From: Chitinophagaceae bacterium
GTDB taxonomy: Bacteria; Bacteroidota; Bacteroidia; Chitinophagales; Chitinophagaceae
Reading direction: 5' to 3'
Assembly (NCBI GenBank): GCA_025455245.1
Contig: JALOMX010000157.1
Span: 1-5,886 of the forward strand
DNA: 5,886 nucleotides
This document shows positions 1 to 5,886 of the stretch, piece after piece. Below the pieces are notes generated by a model that was not told the origin of the DNA, did no database searches, and saw only the letters and a list, made by a program, of their open reading frames with translations. Numbering within the stretch: position 1 is the first letter of the stretch; each line of letters starts with the position of its first letter. A program made the position numbers and the translations under genes.

Positions 1-302
1 CATGCTTCACCCGGCTCAATGGCAAAGGCCAAACCAACAAGTTCTGCAAGGTTTGCGTCAATGTTGGTGGTTTCTGTATCAAAGCAAATGGTTGAAACCT
101 TTTCCAGCAGACCAATCAGTTCATCTATTTCCTTTTGAGATTGAACTAGGTGGTATTTTACAGCAACCTCAGAAATTGTTTTCAGGGATTTCGGGGATGG
201 GGATGTTTCATCGTGTGATTCAACTTTTGTTTCGATTGCGGGGGCTGCTGATGCAAACAAATCCTGTTGGACCCCGACTTTTGATTGTGGTTTTCCGGCT
301 TC
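1..302 (-). CDS. polA: DNA polymerase I, start of 3'-5' exonuclease domain, +1 frame, partial (continues off left edge)
   Basis: Reading the minus strand one base on from the UGA gives an open frame to the window edge. It begins FEAGKPQSKVGVQQDLFA, a linker of the kind seen between PolA domains. It continues through KTISEVAVKYHLVQSQKEID into FDTETT (window 66-83) and LVGLAFAIEPG. FDTET is the Exo I motif of DnaQ-like proofreading domains, carrying the metal-binding Asp and Glu. The segment FDTET..L..N.AELVGLAFAIEPG closely parallels E. coli PolI around D355/E357. This is therefore the same gene as 301-1161, displaced by one frame. The rest of the exonuclease domain and the whole polymerase domain lie outside the window, so I cannot say whether they are intact. 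There is no start codon of its own in a sensible place, so separate translation is unlikely. Confidence 0.85.
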
Positions 303-1161
303 AAAATTTGCCAATAGTCCTGAATTCAAGTTCTTTAAATACGATTTCCAGCGCTTCCCGGTTAAATTCAGAAAGTTTGAAGTCCTCCTCATGAAACTGA
401 ACGGGAACCTTTGTATTGATGGTTGCAAGTTGTTTACTCAATACAGCAAGGTCCTTACCTTTTCTCACTTTTTCACCCAATGCGCCTTTGATTTGATCGG
501 CATTTTCAATAACTCCTTCAAGGGTATTGTATTCTTTCAGCAGTTTTGCAGCGGTCTTTTCACCCACTCCGGGTATTCCGGGAATATTGTCAACGGCATC
601 CCCCATCAAACCCAGGATATCAATCACCTGATCCACCCGTTCAATCCCCCATTTTTCACAAACTTCCTTAGGGCCCATTATTTCAACACTACCACCCTGA
701 TACCCCGGCTTATAAATCCAGACATTACTTCTTACCAATTGGCCATAATCCTTATCCGGGGTTACCATAAAAACATCATATCCGGCATCAGCAGCCTCCC
801 AGGCAAGTGTCCCAATAATATCGTCGGCCTCGTGGCCATCCATTTCAATGCATGGGATATTCATGGCTTTTATGATGGCTTTTATATCGGGGATTGCCTG
901 CAGGATATCTTCAGGAGCATCCTGACGGTTTGCTTTATAATCGGCATAGCTTTGTTCCCTTTCAGTCGGGGCGTGTGTATCAAAGCAAACTGCCATATGG
1001 GTTGGCTTTTGATTATTTATCAGGTCAATCAGCGTATTTGTAAATCCAAACTGTGCATTGGTATTTTTTCCCTCACTTGTTTGACGCGGACTTCGAATTA
1101 AAGCATAGTAAGCCCTGAAAACCAATGCCATTGCATCAAGAAGAAATAATTTTTTTTGCAT
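301..1161 (-). CDS. polA: DNA polymerase I, N-terminal 5'-3' exonuclease domain; reading frame broken by a frameshift
   Basis: This 286-residue frame is the 5' nuclease (FEN-type) domain of DNA polymerase I, which removes RNA primers and flaps in lagging-strand synthesis and repair. The metal-binding acidic residues are intact: D9 in LLDAMAL, D61 in CFDTHAP, E111/D113/D114 in GHEADDIIG, D136/D138 in TPDKDYGQL, and D188/D191 in GDAVDNIPG. A helix-hairpin-helix follows at about 192-208 (IPGIPGVGEKTAAKLL). The frame ends at a UGA just after LEFRTIGKF, the point where family members run into the exonuclease domain, and PolA sequence continues in the +1 frame (see the 1-302 entry). Full PolA is usually around 930 residues, so this is not a complete gene. 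The start follows from the MQKKLFLLDA N-terminus typical of the family. No exact TAnnTTTG promoter was found upstream. The domain assignment is secure; whether the break is real, programmed or a sequencing error is open. Confidence 0.93.
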   Translation of the reverse strand: MQKKLFLLDAMALVFRAYYALIRSPRQTSEGKNTNAQFGFTNTLIDLINNQKPTHMAVCFDTHAPTEREQSYADYKANRQDAPEDILQAIPDIKAIIKAMNIPCIEMDGHEADDIIGTLAWEAADAGYDVFMVTPDKDYGQLVRSNVWIYKPGYQGGSVEIMGPKEVCEKWGIERVDQVIDILGLMGDAVDNIPGIPGVGEKTAAKLLKEYNTLEGVIENADQIKGALGEKVRKGKDLAVLSKQLATINTKVPVQFHEEDFKLSEFNREALEIVFKELEFRTIGKF

Positions 1162-1365
1162 AAGCTGGCTAAGGTAAAGAAATTAGGAAATCCACATTTC
1201 ATTAAAGGTTATTAACAATTGGATATTTTTTTGAAAAATGAAGTTACATAATACCGCTTGCGGCTACTAATAACAAAGAGGATCTTGGTATTGTGAGGGG
1301 GAAATTTTATGTATTAGAAATAATTCAAAAAATTTCATTTTTTTTAATAATCATCAAACTATCAC

Positions 1366-1480
1366 ATTATTAACAACGATACTCACCACCAATTAAAAAA
1401 GAGCACTCCACACCCTGTGCGATTGCCTGGTAAAACGGGCAATCGCACGATTTGGTCAAAATTCCATGTTTGTTAATAAT
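1366..1480. repeat. Inverted pair of an 11-bp TTATTAACAA-type motif
   Basis: ATTATTAACAA at 1366-1376 has its exact reverse complement, TTGTTAATAAT, at 1470-1480. A further 10-bp copy (TTATTAACAA) is at 1209-1218, and a degenerate one (CTAATAACAA, 8 of 10 bases) at 1267-1276. The 1470-1480 copy overlaps the first bases of the predicted -7 box, where a repressor or autoregulator would bind. The region is AT-rich, so chance similarity is possible. A role as an operator is inference. Confidence 0.4.
1417..1448. repeat. Perfect 11-bp inverted repeat upstream of the sigma-factor promoter
   Basis: GTGCGATTGCC (1417-1427) and GGCAATCGCAC (1438-1448) are exact reverse complements separated by 10 nt. 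A further T-G and G-C pair inside would close a 6-nt loop. It is clearly more GC-rich than its surroundings and ends 2 nt before the predicted -33 TTTG. No T-run follows closely on either strand, so it does not look like an intrinsic terminator. A dyad operator for a dimeric activator or repressor fits the position better; this is inference. Confidence 0.7.
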
Positions 1481-1484
1481 TTTG
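1451..1484 (+). promoter_or_regulatory. Bacteroidota-type promoter for the sigma-factor operon
   Basis: TTTG at 1451-1454 and TAATTTTG at 1477-1484 match the -33 TTTG and -7 TAnnTTTG elements recognised by the primary sigma factor of Bacteroidota, with a 22-nt spacer inside the known tolerance of about 17-23. Transcription would begin near 1490, leaving a leader of about 40-45 nt before the ATG at 1534. An inverted repeat lies directly upstream, and an 11-bp repeated motif overlaps the -7 box. The assignment is by consensus only. Confidence 0.6.
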
Positions 1485-1533
1485 GTTCAACAATAAAAAA
1501 TCTTAAGTTGTATCAAAATCAATTAGAACAGGC

Positions 1534-2133
1534 ATGATTGACAAAGACAGGAATCAGTTATCAGATATAGAAATTATTTCGGGGTTAGAAGGTAATGATG
1601 TTACAGTTACTGTTGAATTTCTATATGCTCAATATTTTAAGGAGATTATCGAGGTTGTAAAGTACATGGGGGGAAGCGAAGAAGATGGTGCTGATGTTTT
1701 TCAGGAAGCAGTTCTTGTAATGATTGAAAAAATCCGTGAGAAAAGATTCAGAGGTGACAGTAGTGTAAAAACCTATCTTTTTGGTATTGTCAAGAATCAG
1801 TGGCTAATGGAGTTGCGGACGAGGGAGAGAAGAAAGAAAAGAGAGGAGCAGTACATGTCGGGAGAGCCATACATTCAGAATACCTTAGAGTACAAAAAAT
1901 CCAATGCCGACCTGAACAACTTGTTCAATCAGTTGGGTGAGGTTTGTAAAAGAATTTTGGTAGGTTTTTATTTTGAAAATAAAAGTATGAAGGCCCTTCT
2001 TGATCAGTTCGAGTTCAAAAATGAACAAGTCTTGAGAAACAGGAAGAACAGTTGTATGCGGAAACTAAAAGAAATATTAAGTACCAATAAAAACCTGATA
2101 CAATCACTGAAAAGCGATTTTATATATGAATAA
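1534..2133 (+). CDS. RNA polymerase sigma factor, sigma-70 family, ECF-like
   Basis: This 199-residue protein has the two-domain layout of ECF sigma factors. Region 2 lies at about 26-97: FLYAQYFKEIIEVV, then a DGADVFQEAVLVMIEKI stretch for core RNA polymerase binding, then KTYLFGIVKNQWLMELRTRER for -10 recognition. A basic linker (RRKKREE, 99-105) follows. Region 4 is at about 127-182, with a helix-turn-helix in ENKSMKALLDQFEFKNEQVLRNRKNSCMRKLKEI for -35 recognition. A charged tail of about 17 residues ends the protein. The length is normal for the class. The ATG at 1534 gives the full N-terminus; there is no clear Shine-Dalgarno sequence, as is common in Bacteroidota. The stop overlaps the start of the next gene by 8 nt, so the two are probably co-transcribed and translationally coupled, as for a sigma/anti-sigma pair. 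Its target promoters are unknown; control of its own operon or of the TPR-CHAT gene is a guess. Confidence 0.9.
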   Translation: MIDKDRNQLSDIEIISGLEGNDVTVTVEFLYAQYFKEIIEVVKYMGGSEEDGADVFQEAVLVMIEKIREKRFRGDSSVKTYLFGIVKNQWLMELRTRERRKKREEQYMSGEPYIQNTLEYKKSNADLNNLFNQLGEVCKRILVGFYFENKSMKALLDQFEFKNEQVLRNRKNSCMRKLKEILSTNKNLIQSLKSDFIYE

Positions 2134-2887
2134 CCACCACACTTTTAATGACTTGTTGGATTTATGGGTTAAAGATGAATTGACCCTTGACGATCTGACA
2201 TTGATCACAGGCAAAACCAACTCCGAGGAGCTTCTTTACGAGGCTACTTTACACAAATCTGCAGTTGTTTCTATTCAGAAATTTGCGATTGCACAACAAG
2301 TTGCTTCTGTGCATCAAAACTACCTTGCTACCCTTTCTAAACCGTCAAACGAAACAAGGGTAATTTCTATCAACAGCAGAAAAATGCTGCAAAGAATAGC
2401 TGTTGCGGCAGCCATATTCTTTGGACTATTTCTAACCGTAGATCGCTTATTGGTGAACCCCGATATGATCTATAGAGAATCGTACCAGGAGTACTATGGC
2501 AATACTGAAAGAAGCGCAAGTGTAGAGGAATTACAAAATATTGCAGAGTATTTCAGGGTTGGCAACTATCAGGCTGTTATTGAAGCCTTCGGATTGATAA
2601 ATGAACCGGCCAATAAGGAAGTTTTCCTTGCGGGTTACAGCTACCTGAAAATAGAAAACTATGATCAGGCTGAAAAACTTTTCAATACCATCATCCAAAA
2701 TGCAAATGCCGGTAAGGAAAACTTATTCAGGGACGAAGCAGAGTACTATCTTGCCCTTACCTGTTTGAAACTTGGTAAGTATTATGATGCCTATATGCTC
2801 ATGAAAGCCATCAGGTCTAATCCGGATCATACTTATTCAGATGCTTTTGACAGTTGGTCGCTGCTTCGCACTAAATGGCTTGACTAA
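2126..2887 (+). CDS. Single-pass membrane protein with C-terminal TPR region; putative anti-sigma or sensor partner
   Basis: This 253-residue protein has three parts. Residues 1-86 are soluble, acidic at first and helical (TFNDLLDLWVKDELTLDDL), and would lie in the cytoplasm. A transmembrane helix follows at about 88-109 (LQRIAVAAAIFFGLFLTV). Residues 110-253 would be periplasmic and contain helical TPR-like pairs at about 134-155, 164-192 (FLAGYSYLKIENYDQAEKLFNTII) and 204-231 (AEYYLALTCLKLGKYYDAYMLMKAI). The start (ATGAATAA) overlaps the sigma-factor stop by 8 nt, so the two should be translationally coupled. Gene order and topology fit an anti-sigma factor whose N-terminal part holds the sigma factor and whose TPR part senses a periplasmic partner. 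I see no zinc-binding anti-sigma motif (HxxxCxxC), so this role rests on context alone. A likely partner is the TPR-CHAT protein encoded tail to tail next door. It could instead be a scaffold unrelated to sigma control. Confidence 0.75.
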   Translation: MNNHHTFNDLLDLWVKDELTLDDLTLITGKTNSEELLYEATLHKSAVVSIQKFAIAQQVASVHQNYLATLSKPSNETRVISINSRKMLQRIAVAAAIFFGLFLTVDRLLVNPDMIYRESYQEYYGNTERSASVEELQNIAEYFRVGNYQAVIEAFGLINEPANKEVFLAGYSYLKIENYDQAEKLFNTIIQNANAGKENLFRDEAEYYLALTCLKLGKYYDAYMLMKAIRSNPDHTYSDAFDSWSLLRTKWLD

Positions 2888-2892
2888 ATACA

Positions 2893-5751
2893 TTAACGTT
2901 TTAACGATAGCTTCTTCCTGTAAAAGAAAGCAAGCAAAACAATAACTGAGAAGGCGATGATGAAAATCCATCGCCTTTTTTCATTTCCGGATGGTTCTAT
3001 TTTTCCGATGTAAACAAAATTTGACCAGTAATTGGGAGACTTTACACGTAAATTCATGTCATCCGAATTAAGGAGATCAATCTTGGATAAACGCAATGCA
3101 TCCTCCGGTGATTTCCCTTTTTGTATATAATGCGAAAGTCGCTTCATAAGGAATGCAGTTACACGGTCATCGGTTTTATATAGGGTTGAAACGATTCCAT
3201 CGGCACCGGCATACATAAAAGCACGCGATACACTCAGTAACCCTTCACCCCCTGCAGCAAGGCCTGAACCTGTTTCGCAAGCACTTAAAATAACAAGGTG
3301 AACCGGGGCCAACTGAAGATTGTAAATTTCGTGCACAAACAACCTGCCGGAAGATGCTGAATTACTGTCCGGAAAAAACTGAATCCAGTTGGAACTGCTA
3401 TCCCTTCCAAGACTTGCATGTGTAGCAAGGTGAAGAATACCAAAATTTTTATAATATCTCAGGAATTCTTCCTTGGTTGCCATACTGCCTACAAACTTCC
3501 TGGACTTATAATTATCAATTTCTTCCAGCGAAAAAGGCAGTTCCATATTCAATGGAAAAACTTTTCCCGAGTAAATGCCTGTGAATGGCGCAAAAGACAG
3601 TGTGCTGTCGGAGTGGACTCCTAAATTCTTTTTAAAAGTATTATTCAACAATAACGAAAATGAATAGTGCAAACTAATACTGTGATCATACAGAAGATAA
3701 TCCCTTTTGCCGGGTGTTTTGATGAGGGCATCAAAAGGAAGGTAATAAAGATATCCGTCTGGGATGATAACAATTTTGGGTAAGTCTCCGACAATTGAAT
3801 AAACTGGTTCAAGGAGGTGTTTAAAAAGGGTATGAGATGCAGCATAACCGCCAAACCTTTGACCTTCCTTAATTTTTAAGGATTCGGTAAAAAACAGATT
3901 CAGCGCCTTTCTGTAATCAGATCCTGTAACTATTTTTTCAATCCTTGCATGCTGCCTTGTTACAACAAAAACATAAATACATGAATCAGAAATAAAATAA
4001 TTCAATAAAGCAGTTTTGTTATCGATTGATTTCTGAAGCTGTGCTATTGGAACATTGGAATAATCGAGGTTCCTTTTTAACCAGCTGAATGTTCCATACT
4101 TATCATACAACCTTTGTAATGAAGACAGCTCTATCATAAGACTGCGCAGCTTGCTTTGAATCTGCATGGCTTCTTCTGATTTGGTAGTCATGTTAAGTTT
4201 GGTAAGGTATGCCGCATACAATGACTTCAGTTCGCTTTCCTTACTTAACAGCGAATCCGGAATCCCTGCGGATTTTTTAAGTCTTCCCGACTCAAGGTTT
4301 TGTCGTAACACACTTCCCTTGTAACTCTCCAGAATAAATAAAAGATCGCCAAAATATGTTTGGTCCCTTTTACATATTTCATAGGCTACTGTCATAGACT
4401 GTTCATACAACTGTTTGGAATTGCCAAGGAAGTAAAATTTCGCATCATCGTTATCAAAATTTTTCGAAATAAAATTGGCTGTTTCAATGGCCTTTACATA
4501 GGTCTTCAGACAGTTAATCAGTAAGTTATTGTCCTTGGTCCTGTTGTATTTTTCGTAAATAAGCCCTGCTTTAAATAAAAGGATCCTGAAAAAATTGATT
4601 GGGGAAACTGAACCGGAAACATCCGACGGCAAATCATAAAGATGTTTTGAATTAAAAGTCAGATGAACTTCATTAAGTGCCTTGTTGGTATAGCTCAGCG
4701 CTTCATCAAGTTTCCCTGTTTTATGCAGAAGTTCGGCTAAATTCAGATAGGAGAGTGCTTCTTCCCTGTTTTTAAGTTTGCCTGTCAAAATTTTATTCTC
4801 CTGAATGGCAGAGTCTAAGAATAGTTTTGCTTCTTTATATTTTCCTTCAATTAAGCATATTCTTCCCATATCATTTAAGGATGCAATCTTTAGGTGACTG
4901 TTGGGAAGTGAAACAGACTTGTAAAGATTCAAGGAGCTATCATAAACACCCTTTTCAAAGTAAGCGTGCGCAAGGGCAAGCACTACAAAACTTTTCTGGG
5001 CAGCTGATGGTTTCAATCCTTTAAGGACCCGGATGGCTGAATCCTTCTGATTCATTTTCAGCATGCATTTGCTGATATTAATTTTTAGCGTTGTGTAATA
5101 TTCATTGTAATCAAAATAATTCACCTTTCTGGGTGAAGCAAGTTCCAATGCTGTTTCCAGAAAATTTCTCGCCTGCTGATAATTGGCTGATTCATAATAA
5201 ATAGCGCCAAGGGAATTATATAATCTGTCCTGTTCAGGAAGAGGAAGTTTATTTCTATAGGCAATGGATATTTCTGCTGTTTTTTCCCAATAATATTTGG
5301 CACTATCGAGTATGCCATTAAAATACATCGCCGAACCCAGGTATAAGTATGCTTCATATTCTAATACAGGATTAGGCTCGCTTTGATTTAAGGAAATTGC
5401 AGAATGGTATAAAGGCTTTGCTTCATTTAGCCTTCCGTAACCCTGGTGGATATTTCCGGCTTTTATAAAACTCTCAACCCGTTGAGCGGTTGAAATACCC
5501 GGGCCTTTTGAATTTGCTATTTTTAAAAAAATCTCTAATGCCTGTTTATCTGATTGGGTAGTTGGATTTGCCAAATTATAAAGTGCTTTTGCTTCATTGA
5601 ATTCCTTTTGTAAATTATTGGGATTATTCTGGCAAAAGGAGGATAAACACAAAAAAAATAATAAGCAATAAAAAAAGCCTGAATAAACTTTGACACTGAT
5701 TCTATTTAATTTTTTCTGATTTGTACCTTTAGAACAGTGGTTGTTGATCAT
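2893..5751 (-). CDS. Exported, membrane-anchored TPR-CHAT protein (putative caspase/separase-like cysteine protease)
   Basis: This 952-residue protein begins with a basic stretch and a hydrophobic signal sequence at about 23-40 (GFFYCLLFFLCLSSFCQ). About eight TPR-like helix pairs follow between roughly 45 and 425, for example 93-120, 131-160, 176-205, 290-317 and 330-361. A helical linker (430-555) leads to a CHAT domain at about 575-917. The CHAT domain has the usual IPDGYLYYLPFDAL motif (663-676), the catalytic His (H778 in HLATHAS), the catalytic Cys (C825 in LSACETGSG) and the GGEGLLSVSRAFMYAGA segment (834-850). A transmembrane helix at about 928-944 and a basic tail (RKKLSLKR) end the protein. 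The topology suggests the TPRs and CHAT face the periplasm, held by the C-terminal anchor. CHAT is a clan CD peptidase fold related to caspases and separase; TPR-CHAT proteases include Csx29 of type III-E CRISPR systems. No substrate can be read from the sequence. The gene converges on the sigma operon with 5 nt between stops. Confidence 0.9.
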   Translation of the reverse strand: MINNHCSKGTNQKKLNRISVKVYSGFFYCLLFFLCLSSFCQNNPNNLQKEFNEAKALYNLANPTTQSDKQALEIFLKIANSKGPGISTAQRVESFIKAGNIHQGYGRLNEAKPLYHSAISLNQSEPNPVLEYEAYLYLGSAMYFNGILDSAKYYWEKTAEISIAYRNKLPLPEQDRLYNSLGAIYYESANYQQARNFLETALELASPRKVNYFDYNEYYTTLKINISKCMLKMNQKDSAIRVLKGLKPSAAQKSFVVLALAHAYFEKGVYDSSLNLYKSVSLPNSHLKIASLNDMGRICLIEGKYKEAKLFLDSAIQENKILTGKLKNREEALSYLNLAELLHKTGKLDEALSYTNKALNEVHLTFNSKHLYDLPSDVSGSVSPINFFRILLFKAGLIYEKYNRTKDNNLLINCLKTYVKAIETANFISKNFDNDDAKFYFLGNSKQLYEQSMTVAYEICKRDQTYFGDLLFILESYKGSVLRQNLESGRLKKSAGIPDSLLSKESELKSLYAAYLTKLNMTTKSEEAMQIQSKLRSLMIELSSLQRLYDKYGTFSWLKRNLDYSNVPIAQLQKSIDNKTALLNYFISDSCIYVFVVTRQHARIEKIVTGSDYRKALNLFFTESLKIKEGQRFGGYAASHTLFKHLLEPVYSIVGDLPKIVIIPDGYLYYLPFDALIKTPGKRDYLLYDHSISLHYSFSLLLNNTFKKNLGVHSDSTLSFAPFTGIYSGKVFPLNMELPFSLEEIDNYKSRKFVGSMATKEEFLRYYKNFGILHLATHASLGRDSSSNWIQFFPDSNSASSGRLFVHEIYNLQLAPVHLVILSACETGSGLAAGGEGLLSVSRAFMYAGADGIVSTLYKTDDRVTAFLMKRLSHYIQKGKSPEDALRLSKIDLLNSDDMNLRVKSPNYWSNFVYIGKIEPSGNEKRRWIFIIAFSVIVLLAFFYRKKLSLKR
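2951..2981 (+). terminator. Intrinsic terminator of the sigma-factor operon, inside the TPR-CHAT coding sequence
   Basis: AAGGCGATG (2951-2959) pairs with CATCGCCTT (2969-2977) around a 9-nt loop, and the second arm runs into TTTTTT (2976-2981). This is a textbook rho-independent terminator for plus-strand transcripts, 63 nt after the stop at 2887. On the minus strand no U-run follows, so it should not terminate the TPR-CHAT transcript. It falls within the codons for the TPR-CHAT C-terminal membrane helix (about residues 923-933). Confidence 0.75.
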
Positions 5752-5756
5752 ACCTG

Positions 5757-5790
5757 TAAAAATAAAGAAACCGGCAAAGAATTGCCGGTT
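5757..5790 (-). terminator. Hairpin with U-rich tail between the upstream frame and the TPR-CHAT gene
   Basis: On the minus strand AACCGGCAA and TTGCCGGTT (5790-5782 and 5777-5769) form a 9-bp stem with a 4-nt loop, followed by TCTTTATTTTTA (5768-5757). This fits an intrinsic terminator for the gene whose end enters from the right (stop at 5821-5823). It ends only 17 nt before the TPR-CHAT ATG, so it may also act as an attenuator or 5' UTR structure. I found no TAnnTTTG promoter for TPR-CHAT between it and the upstream stop. Confidence 0.65.
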
Positions 5791-5820
5791 GTAATTGAAA
5801 AACCCTACGCTAAAAAATCT

Positions 5821-5886
5821 TTACGATCCAACTATTATAACAAGTGGAGGTCTTACTGTTAGTCCAAATTCATCAAGCTCATCTTC
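5821..5886 (-). CDS. C-terminal end of an unrecognised minus-strand reading frame (partial)
   Basis: From the right edge the minus strand is open for 21 codons to a TAA at 5821-5823. The visible part is acidic at first (EDELDEFG) and ends in a proline- and valine-rich tail, LTVRPPLVIIVGS. A terminator-like hairpin follows about 30 nt downstream, which supports a real gene end. The start lies outside the window, so length and identity are unknown. I do not recognise the family. It is in the same direction as TPR-CHAT, 69 nt upstream of that start, and could share its transcript if the hairpin is leaky. The plus strand is also open over this stretch but lacks a start codon within the window. 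Confidence 0.45.
   Translation of the reverse strand, partial: EDELDEFGLTVRPPLVIIVGS

Larger units (their letters stand above)
1162..1533. other. Divergent intergenic region between polA and the sigma-factor gene
   Basis: This is 372 nt of AT-rich DNA between two divergent genes with no convincing small gene. The sigma-factor side holds a promoter (1451-1484), a perfect inverted repeat (1417-1448) and TTATTAACAA motifs (1209-1218, 1366-1376, and inverted at 1470-1480). A short CCGC-TT-GCGG palindrome lies at 1254-1263. I found no exact TAnnTTTG box for polA on the minus strand. Confidence 0.8.

Noticed and set aside
2..394. Plus-strand open frame of 130 codons
   Set aside because: It is antisense to both polA frames, which carry the conserved PolA motifs; its own translation looks like no known family.
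391..1101. Plus-strand open frame of 236 codons
   Set aside because: It lies wholly antisense to the conserved PolA 5' nuclease domain and shows no recognisable motif.
1254..1263. CCGC-TT-GCGG palindrome
   Set aside because: A 4-bp stem with a 2-nt gap is too short to call a site without conservation data.
1417..1448. Inverted repeat as an intrinsic terminator
   Set aside because: No U-run follows on either strand, and it sits upstream of a promoter, not after a gene end.
1522..1546. Similar start contexts, ACAGGCATGATTGACAA for the sigma gene and ACAGGTATGATCAACAA for TPR-CHAT
   Set aside because: The AGG is too close to the ATG to act as a Shine-Dalgarno sequence, and two short matches can arise by chance.
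3418..5357. Short frames of 65-78 codons on both strands (3418-3624, 3645-3854, 4827-5024, 5121-5357)
   Set aside because: All lie inside the TPR-CHAT gene, whose frame carries continuous TPR and CHAT motifs; they are shadows.
5795..5886. Plus-strand open stretch with a serine-rich end
   Set aside because: It has no start codon within the window, and the minus-strand frame is better supported by the hairpin and U-run downstream of its stop.
1..5886. CRISPR array, tRNA, rRNA or insertion sequence
   Set aside because: I saw no regularly spaced repeats, RNA gene signatures, transposase frames or terminal inverted repeats. The CHAT domain alone does not imply a type III-E CRISPR locus; no Cas gene is visible.

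Overview
The window looks like a chromosomal segment of a member of the Bacteroidota. The base composition is AT-rich. The one convincing promoter has the Bacteroidota form (TTTG, 22-nt spacer, TAnnTTTG), the starts lack clear Shine-Dalgarno sequences, and the DNA polymerase I fragment resembles Bacteroidota PolA. I cannot place it below phylum.

Layout, left to right. (1) Positions 1-1161, minus strand: the 5' part of polA, continuing off the left edge. The 5' nuclease domain is intact but stops at a UGA (301-303). The 3'-5' exonuclease domain resumes at once in the +1 frame, so the gene carries a frameshift at a TTT-TGA site. (2) Positions 1162-1533: a divergent intergenic region with a Bacteroidota-type promoter, an 11-bp perfect inverted repeat abutting its -33 element, and repeated TTATTAACAA motifs, one reaching into the -7 box. 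(3) Positions 1534-2887, plus strand: an ECF-like sigma factor overlapping by 8 nt a single-pass membrane protein with a C-terminal TPR region, which I infer is its anti-sigma or sensor partner. (4) Positions 2893-5751, minus strand, tail to tail with only 5 nt between stops: a 952-residue exported, membrane-anchored TPR-CHAT protein with an intact His/Cys dyad. (5) Positions 5752-5886: a terminator-like hairpin 17 nt upstream of the TPR-CHAT start, and the last 21 codons of a minus-strand reading frame entering from the right.

Working model (inference): the sigma factor and the membrane TPR protein form a cell-surface signalling pair, and the TPR-CHAT protein is a caspase/separase-like protease on the periplasmic side of the same membrane. 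TPR-CHAT could cleave the periplasmic part of the putative anti-sigma protein, be controlled by the sigma factor, or process the product of the short upstream reading frame. The arrangement suggests a protease-linked sigma-factor circuit. Only the domain content, gene order and DNA motifs are read directly; the interactions are not shown.
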